A DNA stretch of 64,000 nucleotides from assembly GCA_900323505.1 (NCBI GenBank), contig OOIN01000008.1, positions 1,054,001-1,118,000 on the forward strand, read 5' to 3'. How positions within the stretch are numbered: the stretch's first letter is position 1; the number at the start of each line of letters is the position of its first letter. Below the pieces are notes generated by a model. The model was not told the origin of the DNA, did no database searches, and was given only the letters and a program-made list of their open reading frames with translations. The stretch is from Ustilago trichophora (Eukaryota; Basidiomycota; Ustilaginomycetes; Ustilaginales; Ustilaginaceae). This document shows, in pieces, positions 41,443 through 52,064 of the stretch. A program made the translations under genes and the position numbers.

Positions 41443-42180
41443 GCGGCGTTTCTTCTCCGTCTCCGAATCTGAACAGTCCTTTGTCTTGAATAGGCGCTTC
41501 GTGATCCTCGGTGTCCGATCGATTTCCAACCATTGGGAGACGAGACGCATCTCGTAGCTTAGATCCGTTGTGCCTCGCTTCTCGTTTGATTTTTACTTCT
41601 TCTTCTGCTTAATATGATCGATGTACTTTCTATTAGCTTTGCTCGCTCAAGAACCATACTTTTCTATTCATAGCCGTCAGCCTATGTGCCTAGGAATGAT
41701 TGCAAGGACCCGAGCAGTGAGAGAAGCCTACGGTCCCTCTTGCAAGACTTTGCTGCGACAGGGCGTGGATGGTCACATGTGGGTCGATGCTAGAGTGAAG
41801 AGCTACAAGCCAACGCCGTCTTTGGCACTTGCGTTGAGAGGTGGGGCCGACCCGAATTCATCCAAGTGCCGTGATGTTGAAAGGACAGAATGATTCCAAG
41901 AACCGGAGAGCTTTCACAGAAGGTTCTACAGCTGCATCTGTGCCGGAGCTTGGATATAGGTCAGACTATTGTCTCCCTAGAGATAAGGAAGTAAACAGCC
42001 CCACGGAATCATCCTACCTTGCCGCTGTCTCTGACCCGATCGCAGTTTCCTGCATGAACTTCTTCATCAGGCTGACACAATCGCAAGCGCATCGCTGAGA
42101 CAGGAGCAAGGCATATACGACAACTCGGTGTCGAGATTCTGCCAAGGAATCCGTCATTGGACACTGCTGCTTTGACTCTA
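41443..42180. other. Convergent 3' intergenic region glyoxal oxidase / TFB4
   Basis: About 740 bp between two stops. No domain, RNA gene or repeat recognised; open frames are short and compositionally unlike neighbouring genes. Confidence 0.5.
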
Positions 42181-43446
42181 TCAAGTGGCTGCAGCTGCAT
42201 CTGTACTCGAAGTGAACTGGAGCTCCTTCTCGTACCTCCCCAACGTGTCCTTTGGGAACTTGGACCTGCACGTGAGACAGAACGGCCTTGGCTGACAGAA
42301 GAGACTCAAGCAGACACTGCAGATGTATCCAATGTCCACGATTCTCCTATGACAGAAGCAGGCCGCCCTGAAGTCAATCTCTTCCAGCGTTGGCAGATTC
42401 ATCGCTCCTCGCATCGATCTTGATGGCAAGTACGTCGTCAATAGCGTCTGTACTAGACTCGAGCGCATGTCCGTCGCTCCTTCCTTTTCGCGCTCATTCC
42501 GGTCCAGGTCGGCGAGGCGAAAGTAGGTGCCCGAAGTGAGGTAGGATGCTTGCTGTAAGAACACGGTATCGCTTCCGAATAGCTTGCAGACGTCAATGGT
42601 GATCCCTTTCTTCTGTGCCGCAAAGATGCAGTTCATCATCGGGATGTACTGTGTCGAAGCGTCTGGGGTGACGCTCAGGATGAGAATGCGGGATTTGAAG
42701 CTTCCGAGATTGCCAGCTCCACCACCACCACTTCCGTTTGACGCCGTGTTGCCGCCACCAGCTCTGGTCTGTGCCGTCGCAGCGATGCCGTTTCCGGCAT
42801 TGGCTGCGTCTGTAGCATCGCTCAGTCCCAATCGGTTAAGATGACACAAGGCCTGAGAGAGAGCCGAGACGATACCGACATTGACTGATCGTGCCAACGC
42901 CGCATGTTTTGCGGTCTCGTTGTCTGCATTGGCTTCTGCGGTCTCCTGTGCCTGTCTCACACGATCGAACATCGACTTGCACGTGTCTCGGATACCTTGC
43001 TCCAGGTTGTCGTCCACCAGCTTGAAGTGTTGATACGTGTTCGCATCTGGCTTGTGTGCACTCGAGGAGGCTGCTGAACTTGTTGAGCCCGTACCGGTCG
43101 CTTTGGCCGAGAATGAAGCGGTGGAGTAGAGAAGCTGCGCTGTGCCGGTTCCAGCTGCTGCGTAGATCGCAAGACCGTTCTCGTGCTGCATGGCCATGTG
43201 TGCGTTGAGCAGGATCATAATGGCCGACAGAGCGTCCTCGAGAGCCACATCGCTAGAGACCTCCATTTCCTTGCCCTTTGCCAGCGCCTCGGATCGTCTT
43301 GTCCATGCTAGCGGGTTGATGTCGAGCACGAGCACCAGAAAGTCGGGCGAGGTGCGCACCGCGCTGCTTTTCGAGGATTGGATGTGAGTGAAGCCTGCAT
43401 TGGCGATCTCGGTCGTCGATTTGGCCTGTGTCGTTGCGGCCGGCAT
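42181..43446 (-). CDS. TFB4: TFIIH core subunit TFB4 (p34)
   Basis: Single exon, 421 aa from the ATG at 43446. The N-terminal half is a von Willebrand A-like fold starting SPDFLVLVLDINPLAW, with an ENGLAIYAA strand and, after a Gly/Asn-rich insert, RILILSVTPDASTQYIPMMN and FGSDTVFLQQASYLT. The C-terminus (about 363-393) is a cysteine-rich zinc-binding region with CFCH, CSVC, FC and CLTC elements. This is the layout of Tfb4/GTF2H3, which pairs with Ssl1/p44 in the TFIIH core for transcription initiation and nucleotide excision repair. An extra stretch of about 50 aa with Gly-rich sequence between the two vWA halves is not expected in yeast. Divergent from DBP6 across 354 bp. Confidence 0.93.
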   Translation of the reverse strand: MPAATTQAKSTTEIANAGFTHIQSSKSSAVRTSPDFLVLVLDINPLAWTRRSEALAKGKEMEVSSDVALEDALSAIMILLNAHMAMQHENGLAIYAAAGTGTAQLLYSTASFSAKATGTGSTSSAASSSAHKPDANTYQHFKLVDDNLEQGIRDTCKSMFDRVRQAQETAEANADNETAKHAALARSVNVGIVSALSQALCHLNRLGLSDATDAANAGNGIAATAQTRAGGGNTASNGSGGGGAGNLGSFKSRILILSVTPDASTQYIPMMNCIFAAQKKGITIDVCKLFGSDTVFLQQASYLTSGTYFRLADLDRNEREKEGATDMRSSLVQTLLTTYLPSRSMRGAMNLPTLEEIDFRAACFCHRRIVDIGYICSVCLSLFCQPRPFCLTCRSKFPKDTLGRYEKELQFTSSTDAAAAT

Positions 43447-43800
43447 GTTGTATTCTGCTCCTCCGTCTACGCAATGATCCAGGGGTCGTGCGAGCAAGGA
43501 AAGTCGATGAAAAGTCGATGCTATGTGGTGAAGCCTCGACAAGATGGCCGTGCTGAGTTGTGTGTGCTGAAATGTGGAGAAGTCCAGTTGATGACAAATT
43601 TCAAGTCAGCTACGCTCTGTCCGAGTTCCGGTGAAATCTGTTTAATTTTTTGGAAGGAGAGCTTCTTGCGCTTTTTGACTTCAAGGGTTCGGAAACTGCT
43701 CCACAGCTGCTCCTAACCAGTGACGACCAGCCTTGTGCATCACCAACTTCTTGAGCACTTGATACATTGACAAGTCGGTCGTCAATTCGGCTGCGCCATC
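43447..43800. promoter_or_regulatory. Divergent promoter TFB4 / DBP6
   Basis: 354 bp between two start codons. No distinctive element recognised beyond an AT-rich stretch near 43600-43680. Confidence 0.5.
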
Positions 43801-46398
43801 ATGTTCTCCATCAAGCGCTTCGATGCATTTGGAGCATCTTCATCCTCCTCCGGAGGCAAGGACAACCCCGTCGATAATGCCAAGCTCGACGCGCTCAATG
43901 AGCGCATCTTGAAGAAACGCAAGCTCGTTCAGGGCGAAGCTCCAGCTACCGCCTCTTTCGGCATTCCAGCATCAGCATCGTCTTCATCTCTCACTAAAAT
44001 CCCATCTGCAGCATCTGCAGCATCTGCAGCTTCAACAGCTGCGAGACCTGCCCTCAACATCCATCCTTCACGTCTAAACGCAGCACCCCTCCTACGACAG
44101 TCGGTCAAGAAGGCGCAGACAGGACCAAGAGAGAAAACAAAGGCCAAGCAGAGATACCTCAAAGCCAAGAAGGAGCGTCGCAAGGCTAGACAACGTGCTG
44201 CGCCAAAGAAGCCAAAGACAGACGCTGAGCACGCGTCAGCGGTAGCCGACAACTCCATCATCTCGCACTTGCCAGAAGAGGAGGCTCTGCATCGTGCGGA
44301 GGCAGCGAAGAAGAAGTCGAAGCAGCAAGAGGCAAAGTCTGATGCCGCTTCGAGCTCAGACTCGGACTCCGAGGAGGATGAGGACGAGGACGAGGATGGG
44401 GACTCAAGTTCCGACGAAGACGAAAGTGCTTCCGAACCAAGCTCGTCTTCAGGCTCCGGGGAGGCCGTGCCGAAAGAAGAAGCCACCGATGCTAGCATGG
44501 AGGTTGAAGATGTAGCCAAAGACGAGGCTGGGAAGGAGAAGGAGGTGAAAGCTTTAGAGCGATTCCCGCTGGCTGGAGTCAAGAAGGCCGTCGACCCCAA
44601 GTTGATCAGCTCGCTTGGTCTTCCCGAAGGTCTTTCGAATCGAACTGTAGTGGACCCGACGCTATCTCGACCTCTCCCACAGCAAGTAACATCCAGCAAA
44701 GCTGCTGCATCAAACAAAGCTGCACGTCCAACCACAGTCGAGGGAGAAGTAGTCGTTGATGAGGATATGGCCGAAGCAGCTTCCGACGACGAAGGCTCAG
44801 CAACCATCTCTGCCCGCAGCACCAACGATGACTTTGGCAAGGTGGCATTGAGCGACACGGTCCGCTCCCGGCTCGAGGCGCTTGGTGTCAGCGAGTGGTT
44901 CGCCGTCCAAGTCTCTGTGATTCCTACTCTGCTTGCCCAACCGCAAAGCCGATCTCTCTACCGACCTTTCGCACCGCCGCGCGACTTGTGCGTCTCGGCC
45001 CCTACGGGAAGCGGCAAGACACTCGCCTACACTGTGCCCATCGTCGAAGTTCTTCGCACGCGACAGATTGTCCGTCTGCGAGCTCTCATTGTTCTTCCGA
45101 CTCGCGACCTTGTCGCGCAGGTGAGGAGCACGCTCGAGCTGGTAGCGAAAGGATCCGGGTTGAGGATCGGAACCGCGACAGGTCAGCACAGCTTTGCGCA
45201 CGAACAGAACCAGCTTGTCGGCACATCGGCTGCAGATGACGACAACGAAGATGACGCACCGAGAGAATCCAAGGTCGACATTCTGATTGCGACGCCCGGT
45301 CGATTGATCGATCATCTGGACTCTACGCCCGGATTCACCTTGGCACATTTGCGGTTCTTGGTGATCGACGAAGCGGATCGTTTGTTAAACCAGTCGTTCC
45401 AGGAGTGGCTTCGCCGCGTGTTGGCTGCTACTGAAGGCAAAACCGGTGCTACGGGTGTCTCGTCAGGTTCTGCGCAAGCGCCGTACGAGCTGCTTTCCGC
45501 TGCCTCGTCAGGTTTGGGATCGGCGGCATCTTCCACACTACAGGAAGATGCAGTACCGTCTGTCCAGAAGCTTCTGTTCTCCGCCACCCTGACACGTGAT
45601 CCTGCCAAGATCGCCGCGCTCGGTCTGCGAAACCCGCACTACATCACCGTGCAGGACAGTCACTCAGCGGGAGACGAACAGGATGGACGACCGAACGGTG
45701 GACAGCATCACGAGCGATTCTCGCTACCGCATTCGCTGCGTGAGCACATGCTCATCACGACCTCGGCGGACAAACCTTTCCACCTCCTCTACCTCCTGCA
45801 TCGACCGGACGACGTTGAAAACAACAGCCGAATCCACAAGGCGCTGTGCTTCACCAAATCAGTCGACTCTGCTGCAAGACTCGTCAAGCTCATCGAAATC
45901 TTTGAGGAAGTCAGGAGTGAAACCGGCCTCATCCCGCGAGGCGGTCGACCGCTGGTTGTCAAAAACTACTCTTCCGAACTTAAACCCTCCGACCGCCAGC
46001 GGATCCTTACCCAATTCGGACAGGGCGAAATCGACCTCCTCGTCTGTTCGGATCTCATCTCTCGTGGTATCGATTTGCCCTCCGTCGAGCATGTGGTTTC
46101 ATACGATGCACCCATCGACCCGGCCAAGTACGTCCATCGTGTTGGTCGTACCGCGCGTGCTGGTAAACACGGTGATGCCTGGACGCTCGTCGAGGAACAG
46201 GAAGCCCGACATTTCAAAAAGATGGTTCGCTCCATCGTTCGTCAGACTCCCATTGCCAAGATCAAGCCCAAGAAGCTCAAGGAAGACGATGCCATCGACT
46301 ATGTTGAAGGAGATGCTGCGACGCGCGAGCTGCGAAAGCTGCGTGATGCGTATGATGAGGCCCTTGACAGGATGTCTCAGTTCTACCGCAATCAGTAA
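43801..46398 (+). CDS. DBP6: DEAD-box RNA helicase DBP6 (DDX51)
   Basis: Single exon, 865 aa. The first 330 residues are a charged extension with Lys-rich (KTKAKQRYLKAKKERRK) and Asp/Glu/Ser runs, as in nucleolar helicases. The helicase core begins with ALGVSEWFAVQVSVIPTLL, has Walker A APTGSGKT at 400-407, PTRDL, TPGRLIDHL, and DEAD at 523-526. After a Ser/Ala-rich insert come LLFSATLT, CSDLISRGIDLPSVEHVVSY and HRVGRTARAGKHG. The wording fits Dbp6/DDX51 rather than other DEAD-box proteins: the Q motif is divergent (FAVQVSVIP) and a long insert separates DEAD from SAT. DBP6 acts in early 60S ribosomal subunit assembly in the nucleolus. Confidence 0.9.
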   Translation: MFSIKRFDAFGASSSSSGGKDNPVDNAKLDALNERILKKRKLVQGEAPATASFGIPASASSSSLTKIPSAASAASAASTAARPALNIHPSRLNAAPLLRQSVKKAQTGPREKTKAKQRYLKAKKERRKARQRAAPKKPKTDAEHASAVADNSIISHLPEEEALHRAEAAKKKSKQQEAKSDAASSSDSDSEEDEDEDEDGDSSSDEDESASEPSSSSGSGEAVPKEEATDASMEVEDVAKDEAGKEKEVKALERFPLAGVKKAVDPKLISSLGLPEGLSNRTVVDPTLSRPLPQQVTSSKAAASNKAARPTTVEGEVVVDEDMAEAASDDEGSATISARSTNDDFGKVALSDTVRSRLEALGVSEWFAVQVSVIPTLLAQPQSRSLYRPFAPPRDLCVSAPTGSGKTLAYTVPIVEVLRTRQIVRLRALIVLPTRDLVAQVRSTLELVAKGSGLRIGTATGQHSFAHEQNQLVGTSAADDDNEDDAPRESKVDILIATPGRLIDHLDSTPGFTLAHLRFLVIDEADRLLNQSFQEWLRRVLAATEGKTGATGVSSGSAQAPYELLSAASSGLGSAASSTLQEDAVPSVQKLLFSATLTRDPAKIAALGLRNPHYITVQDSHSAGDEQDGRPNGGQHHERFSLPHSLREHMLITTSADKPFHLLYLLHRPDDVENNSRIHKALCFTKSVDSAARLVKLIEIFEEVRSETGLIPRGGRPLVVKNYSSELKPSDRQRILTQFGQGEIDLLVCSDLISRGIDLPSVEHVVSYDAPIDPAKYVHRVGRTARAGKHGDAWTLVEEQEARHFKKMVRSIVRQTPIAKIKPKKLKEDDAIDYVEGDAATRELRKLRDAYDEALDRMSQFYRNQ

Positions 46399-47148
46399 TG
46401 AGTACACATGAAATGAAAAAAGCTCGGGTCGCTTTGGCGATGCCAACTTTGCATCTCTCTTTTCTTTGACTACATAGTGTTCGCGATGATAAGGTTTGTG
46501 TATGAGACTGTGCATGCTGCATCATTCTGTGAACAATTCATTTGTCGCTGCAGACTTTTAACCTGCCACACCTTGTTCGTCGGAGAGGGTGAAAGGCTCG
46601 ATCAAGGCTCTCGAGCTCAACGCTCATTGCTTTTTCCCGCAGCGGAACCCCACCTGCAGGTTGAACGGTTTGTTGTTGGACGGAGAGTGCTCGGGCAGCC
46701 GGATAAGGTTTGCCACTGTAGTAGACATTGCACGAGCGTGAACGAGCTGTTCCGCTCGCTCGCGGAAAGCTTACTGGACGATGATCACTATTGTGTCAAG
46801 CCCCTCATTCGGTATTCCTTGAACCTTTCGTCACATTGAACTCCTGCTTGCTCTTCCTTTTCGTGTAGCTAGCACTTGCCTCTCAAATGGAATGTTTGAG
46901 TGAATGCGGAAGGGGCAGATGTACCACGAGCGTCGAAGCAAAGCACATGTGCGGAGAATAATCCCAAGGCATTGTTCATAAATATGGATCGTCTCCAAAG
47001 CGTCCGACGTTCGTTTCCGCACCTCTCCTCACCACATCAACCCCGCATCCTTTTCCATCCGATATTAGCGGCTTCCCTTAGGCCACCTTGGCTTTACTAG
47101 CATCGCTCGCCTTCGCCTCTTATAATCACGTTACTTTCGGCCCTTGGT
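46399..47148. other. Intergenic region DBP6 / unknown gene
   Basis: 750 bp; no gene, RNA or repeat recognised. It should hold the DBP6 terminator and the promoter of the next gene on the same strand. Confidence 0.5.
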
Positions 47149-48236
47149 ATGGCTATTTTTAAAGGTGGACCAGCCCTTCCCAAGCGTACTTCTACCAACA
47201 TGTCTTCCGACACTTCCAGCACCACTCCCGCTACCCCTGGCAAGCGCAAGCCGCGCACCACGCCACTCCTCTCGAACCGATCTGATGAAGCCGAAACTCA
47301 GCTCCCATCCGCCGACGCGATGGACATGGACGAGGACACCACAAGCACCATTGGCGACGAGAATGAGGAGGACAAACCCTCCATGGTCGTCGATGGTGGC
47401 GAAACCGCCACTCCCGTCTCCAACGTTCGGTCGACCTCGAACAAGTTCAAGCGGGAGACGTTTGGCGACGTTGACGAAGGTTCCAGGCAGAAGACCCTCA
47501 AAAAGATTCGTAAGATGATGGAGAACGAGGAGACCAAACCGTCCATCTCTCAGCCTAGCACTCCTACGAAAGCCCGCAACAAAAACAATATCAGCAGCGG
47601 CAGCAGCGCGGCTGCTTCGACCAGCAAGGACGTCTTGAAGACGCCGACTAAGAAGGAACCCACCTCGGCTCCGACTACTCCGGGTCGAGAGCAAGCCCCG
47701 CTCGCCAGCGTAAGTACCACGGCGTCATCGACTCGGATTGCATAGAACATAGAGCTGACACGTTAGGATCATTGTGCATTGCGAGCGGTAAACAGGCTTG
47801 GCAGCAGGACCACTGGAACGACCTGAACTTTGCCATTCTCAAGGTCGCTCACGATCACGTAAGTACACGGTCCTGCCGGTCCTCTCCCATCGTCACTTGA
47901 CCTTGACTCAGCAACCTCTCACCCAAGCTCTACTTTCGTTTGAAAATGCATGTTCGCACACCGCACACAGGCTTCGGAGCTCTACGATGCCAGCCCAAGC
48001 CTGACTCCCTGGAAGATCAAAGGTCGCCTGCATGTCAAGGTAAGTCAAATCTGCCCTACTTGCTCTACACCCTGCTTCTTAGCGATGCACATGATGCTGA
48101 TCACCCAAGTCTTTCGTCGATGGCATGGGCGAAACAGCTGCGCCAGCTCATGAGCCAGGCCAACGGTGGCGATGTTGCTAGCAAGCGTTGGGATGTCGAG
48201 CAGAAGCCTGTACGAAGCAAAGGTAATTCGCCCAAG

Positions 48237-48281
<45 letters not shown>
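47149..48281 (+). CDS. Unrecognised 4-exon protein with C-terminal polyglutamine
   Basis: Proposed exons: 47149-47709, 47796-47858, 47971-48039 and 48138-48281 (introns 86, 112 and 98 bp; donors all GTAAGT, acceptors CAG), giving 278 aa. I do not recognise the family. Exon 1 (187 aa) is disordered, Ser/Thr/Glu/Lys-rich, with a charged helix KRETFGDVDEGSRQKTLKKI. Exons 2-3 form a more ordered stretch: AWQQDHWNDLNFAILKVAHD then ELYDASPSLTPWKIKGRLHV. Exon 4 as chosen gives LRQLMSQANGGDVASKRWDV and ends NSPKK followed by 13 Gln and the stop. A nearer acceptor at 48109 would instead give a short SFVDGMGETAAP tail; I prefer the later one because a branch-like CTGAT lies about 40 nt before it and the codons look better. 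Tail-to-tail with RFC5. Confidence 0.6.
48240..48278 (+). repeat. (CAG)13 repeat encoding terminal polyglutamine
   Basis: Thirteen CAG codons directly before a TAG stop in the last exon of the unrecognised gene. CAG tracts are prone to length change, and the stop follows at once, so length variants stay in frame. Confidence 0.9.
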
Positions 48282-48586
48282 ACGTTTCCACTTGATCGGG
48301 CTTGGCTTCTTTGACAGGTCTGCAAGAGGAGATGCGGTAGAAACTTGACGACATGGTGTAAGGCAACCAGGGTCTCGTTCACGGCTCGCCAGACGAAGCA
48401 TCCCTAAAGCGTAATCTACGAAAAGAGTGAACAGTATTCCTCTCATAAAAACCAGCCAGCATATCAAGCAGCACAAACTTGCTCGAAATACTTGTCAAAC
48501 AGTGTTTGAACAGAAATCAAGAGTCAATGATATTGCCATCCATTCAAAATGACCAAGTTTTGACTCTTCCCATGATGCCTGAGCAA

Positions 48587-49739
48587 CTAATCATCCCAAG
48601 CCATGCCCAACAAGAAGCTCTTTTGGATGTGCATCACCGCTGCCACAAACGCCTCGAGGTGGAAAATGACTTTGGAGCCTGTCCTTGTTCTGAGTTCGTA
48701 AAACGCTGCCTTCTGTACGATCGCCGCCCTGACCTGCGCATCGACCTTTTTGACCAGATTATCTGTGAGATGCTTGAGAATCAGTGTTGGAGGGATGGCG
48801 TGCACGAGCAGCTCGTAGAGCTTGGAGCGGACGGCGAGGAGGTTGTGTGGGGACGGATCGGAGAGGATGAGATCGGCGGTTTTCGAAATGTAGATCTCCC
48901 AGTCGGGTTTGGCGATGCCGATGTCGCCAGAGAGGTCGGGGGACTGCATGCGGAGCGCTTCGAGGACCAGCATGGCTTTGCGGAGGTTGCCGTTGCAGTC
49001 GTCGCAAATTTGCGCTTGGACAGTGTCTGGGATGTTGAAACGTTCCTTTTTTGCAACGTGGGTGAGGACGGTCTTGATCTGTGTGAGCGAAGGGTTGGAT
49101 TGTGATGTTTTGTCAGTATGATCTCTCCGAATGGCATGTGATGATAGTTGGGTATTCGTGCGTGCTTACCTCGTCATCGCTCGGCGCGCCAACTCGCAAC
49201 AAGAGGCATCGTGACCTGATAGGACCGATGATCTTGCTCGTACTCGTCGCACACAAGACCAGCCTCAAGTTGCCCATATACTTCTCCATGGTTCTCCTGA
49301 GCGCACTCTGCGCATCCCTACTCAGCGAATCCGCCTCGTTGATGACGACCACCTTGAATCTATGCTTTGCGTTGAGATCGACGTTCTGCGTCTGCGCGAT
49401 CTCCTTCAAGATATCCTGAATGACCAGCCTGTCGTAATTCCCGGCGTCGGAAGGGGTCAGCTCGATGTGGTAGTTGGACGAGACGATGTTGACGTCGATT
49501 TTGCGATTGGACGGTGTGACAAAGACGCGTTGGTCGATTTTGAGCTTGTAGGTTCCAGAGCCGTAGAGCTCGCGCAGTAGGCAGGCGATGCGAGTTTTCT
49601 TGCCGGCTCCAGAGGGACCGTACATGAGGATGTGTGGGAAGTCTTCATGATCCGCGAGCGAGGACAGTCGCTTGGAGAGGTCCTGGTGATAGTGCAGCTC
49701 TGAGAGCGCTTTCGGTCTGTATTTGTCGACGAACAGCAT
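48587..49739 (-). CDS. RFC5: Replication factor C subunit 5
   Basis: Two exons on the minus strand: 49739-49170 and 49078-48587, with a 91 bp intron (donor GTAAGC, acceptor CACAG), giving 353 aa, the usual length. It begins MLFVDKYRPKALSELHYH, has Walker A GPSGAGKKT (41-49), the degenerate Walker B VVVINEADSLS, and SRC in IGPIRSRCLLLRV. The second exon carries CDDCNGNLRKAMLVLEALRM and the C-terminal collar helices. The HYHQ start and GPSGAGKKTR are specific for yeast Rfc5 (human RFC3), one of the small subunits of the PCNA clamp loader; the Asn in place of Asp in Walker B is normal for this subunit. The promoter has ACGCGC at 49877-49882 and 49901-49906, MBF-like cores expected for S-phase genes. 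Confidence 0.95.
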
Positions 49740-49876
49740 GGTTATATGAGAAGCTGGCGAAGAGATGGGTGTTGGGGAGAGAGAGAGAAGGTGCGAGTGG
49801 AGGATAAGGTAGAGTGAGGTGGAGTTGTCAAGACCCGAAGTGGATTTTTTGCAGTGCACACAGCCCACGCGCAGTA

Positions 49877-49906
49877 ACGCGCTCTCGAAAGTGTTACTTT
49901 ACGCGC
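49877..49906. promoter_or_regulatory. Paired ACGCGC (MBF/MCB-like) sites upstream of RFC5
   Basis: Two ACGCGC hexamers at 49877-49882 and 49901-49906, about 140-170 bp upstream of the RFC5 ATG. The core ACGCG is the binding site of fungal MBF; assignment to RFC5 control is inferred from position and function. Confidence 0.5.
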
Positions 49907-50005
49907 TTTTTGACTCAGCCGAATCGTGCTTCTTCATCGCGCATCACCACCGACTCACGCCGCATTAACAACATCTCGACAAAAAAAAAACCCCTCTTCG
50001 ACACC

Positions 50006-50880
50006 ATGCCGATCCACCCTAAGAAATACCGAGCCAAGATCCCCGTGATCTATCCAAGGAGCAGAGACTTCTTGCACTCTGTCGGCAGTCTAGCGCCCGA
50101 AGGCGTCTTTTGCGCCAAACTTCCTGTTTCTGGAACTGGTCTTGAAGCTCTCTCCGACAGACCATGGCGGATCGCTTCTGCTTATGCTCGGGAACAGATC
50201 GCCTTTGTGGGATCCAAGCCTATTGACATGTTCATGACTGCGACCACACCAGAGACTTCCGGGATCATGTCGTGTATGCCCTCGGAAATCGACTCCCACG
50301 GGATTACTGGACTTGCCTTTGGCGGGTGACATGTCAGAAAGCCGACAAGCAAACGATTTGACCTTCGACTGCTTGGGAGCAATTGAAGCCGGCCCTAATG
50401 TTGGCGTCCTAGCCAGCTTATCGACAATGTATTCTGGGCGCAAGCTCATCATCTCTTGGCCCAGAAGAAGATGCAAAAGCCGCACGTCAATTTCATCGGC
50501 CAGACGCTTAACGTGCCCGCTGGCCAGCTGCACGTCTCCTTCTCTCCAGAGGCCAGTATCGTGCACCGAACCAGCATAGCAAATCCAGTCCGGGATGAGC
50601 TGGACCCAGTTTCGAGACGTGTTTTTGTGGATGGAGGCTCTGTTGGATGTGGGCGACCAATTATCAGCTCCTTCCTGCTTGGTCAGTTTGGAACATCAGC
50701 TCGTGGTTCGGGAGGAGGACGTCTCTAGCACGCATGGTATTTGTTAGGACACCTTTAAGCCCATCGTGAAAGAGCATCGAGAAATTGTGATCTGCGGGAA
50801 TAGCTGAACGAAGAGCTACGCCCCTCTTCTCAAAGTCTGGTTCATCGTCGACGGGCAAGAGGAAGGAGCCACCCGACTAG
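50006..50880 (+). pseudogene. Frame-broken coding-like block of unknown identity
   Basis: The plus strand starts like a gene: an A10 run and CACC before ATG at 50006, then 107 good codons (MPIHPKKYRAKIPVIYP, later FVGSKPIDMFMTATTPETSG) to a TGA at 50327-50329. The reading then seems to continue in another frame (from about 50313: LPLAGDMSESRQANDLTFDC to about 50450), and again in the first frame (HVNFIGQTLNVPAGQLHVSF to the stop at 50728). The minus strand is also open over 50090-50566 and 50664-50858 (VLLPNHELMFQTDQAGR). I recognise no family on either strand. The pattern fits a decayed gene, or a live gene whose introns I cannot find, or base-call errors. It is divergent from RFC5 by 266 bp. 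Confidence 0.35.
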
Positions 50881-51105
50881 CATGCATGTATGTAACCAGT
50901 TTCGATGATCGCTACCAAGTCAATCGAATCTCTCTCTCTTTATATATCTCTCTTTCATACAATCAGGATACACACAGCACACTCGCATAAGAAAGTAGGG
51001 TCAGATCTAAGGGCTGAATTTTCAATCCATGATGGTCGACTAACAGTAACAAAGCCGACGGCATAGAAGGGGAGGAACAAGGAAGGTAAGGAGAGCAGAA
51101 GCTGT

Positions 51106-52059
51106 TTAACCGGAACCACCCTTGTAGACCTTGCCGAAGAGGATCTCCTGGAGCTTGTCGTAACCGGAGAGCACACCGGCACCAGCGATACCACGGAGAA
51201 TGTTGGCACCGGCACCCTTGAAGAGCGACGAGACACCCTCGGCGGCGACGATGGCGCGACCAGCGTCGAACATGTTCTTGTAGTGAACCTTGCCACCGGA
51301 GGTCATCATCATTCGTCGACGGATGGTGTCGAGAGGGTAAGAAGCAAGACCAGCACCAGTGGTAACACCCCAACCGAGAAGGAAGGAAGCAAGGAAGTTG
51401 TTCGAGAGGTTACCAGTGAGCAGAACGGGCTTGAGCGAGTCGTACATTCCGAAGTAGAGACCACGGTAGACAATGATACCGACGACCGAGGGAACAAAAC
51501 CACGGTAGAGACCGGCGATACCGTCCGAGGCAATGGTCTTGCGGTAAACATCGACAAGACCGTTGAACTGACGGTCTCCGCCACCCTTGGCAGCCGACTT
51601 GGCGTCGTTGGCAAGACGGGTACGGGCGTAGTCGAGAGAGTAGACGAAGAGGAGCGACGAGGCACCGGCGGCACCACCGGAGGCAAGGTTGGCCGAGAGC
51701 GACTTCCAGTAAGGAGCGGTCTTGGGGACGGCGAAGAGCGACTTGAAGAAGTCCTTGAAGGCAAAGTTAAGAGCCTGGGTGGGGAAGTAACGAATGACGT
51801 TAGCGGTGTTACCACGCCAGAGCGAAACCAAACCCTCCTGCTGGTAGGTGCGGACGAAGCAGTCGCCAATGCCCTTGTAGGGGGCAGCAAGACGGCCCTG
51901 CTTGATCATCTCATCCTGGTTCTGGATGAGGAGCTTGATTCGCTCAATGGGGGCGGCAGCGGTCTTGGAGACAGCGGCGGAAACACCACCCATGAGGAAG
52001 TCAGTGGCGAAGCCACTGGCGGTCTTCTTGGTCTTAGCGGGGTCGGCAACGGTACCCAT
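51106..52059 (-). CDS. AAC: Mitochondrial ADP/ATP carrier
   Basis: Coding sequence is one exon, 317 aa from the ATG at 52059. Three mitochondrial-carrier repeats are present, each with a PX(D/E)XX(K/R)-type motif (PIERIK, SLDYAR in the second repeat, PLDTIR). The signature RRRMMM lies at residues 247-252 and is specific to ADP/ATP exchangers of the inner membrane. Strong codon bias to GC-ending preferred codons suggests high expression. A 5'UTR intron is likely: a CATACAG acceptor with a pyrimidine tract and a GCTGAC branch-like site lies a few bases before the ATG, and a GTAAGC donor lies near 52556. The upstream leader on the minus strand is rich in C and T. There is only one copy in the window; the fungus may have others. 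Confidence 0.97.
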   Translation of the reverse strand: MGTVADPAKTKKTASGFATDFLMGGVSAAVSKTAAAPIERIKLLIQNQDEMIKQGRLAAPYKGIGDCFVRTYQQEGLVSLWRGNTANVIRYFPTQALNFAFKDFFKSLFAVPKTAPYWKSLSANLASGGAAGASSLLFVYSLDYARTRLANDAKSAAKGGGDRQFNGLVDVYRKTIASDGIAGLYRGFVPSVVGIIVYRGLYFGMYDSLKPVLLTGNLSNNFLASFLLGWGVTTGAGLASYPLDTIRRRMMMTSGGKVHYKNMFDAGRAIVAAEGVSSLFKGAGANILRGIAGAGVLSGYDKLQEILFGKVYKGGSG

Positions 52060-52064
52060 TTTGA

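Noticed and set aside
48110..48182. Alternative last exon of the unknown gene using the acceptor at 48109
   Set aside because: The branch-like sequence is too close to this AG and the intron would be only 70 bp; kept as an alternative in the findings, not as the main model.
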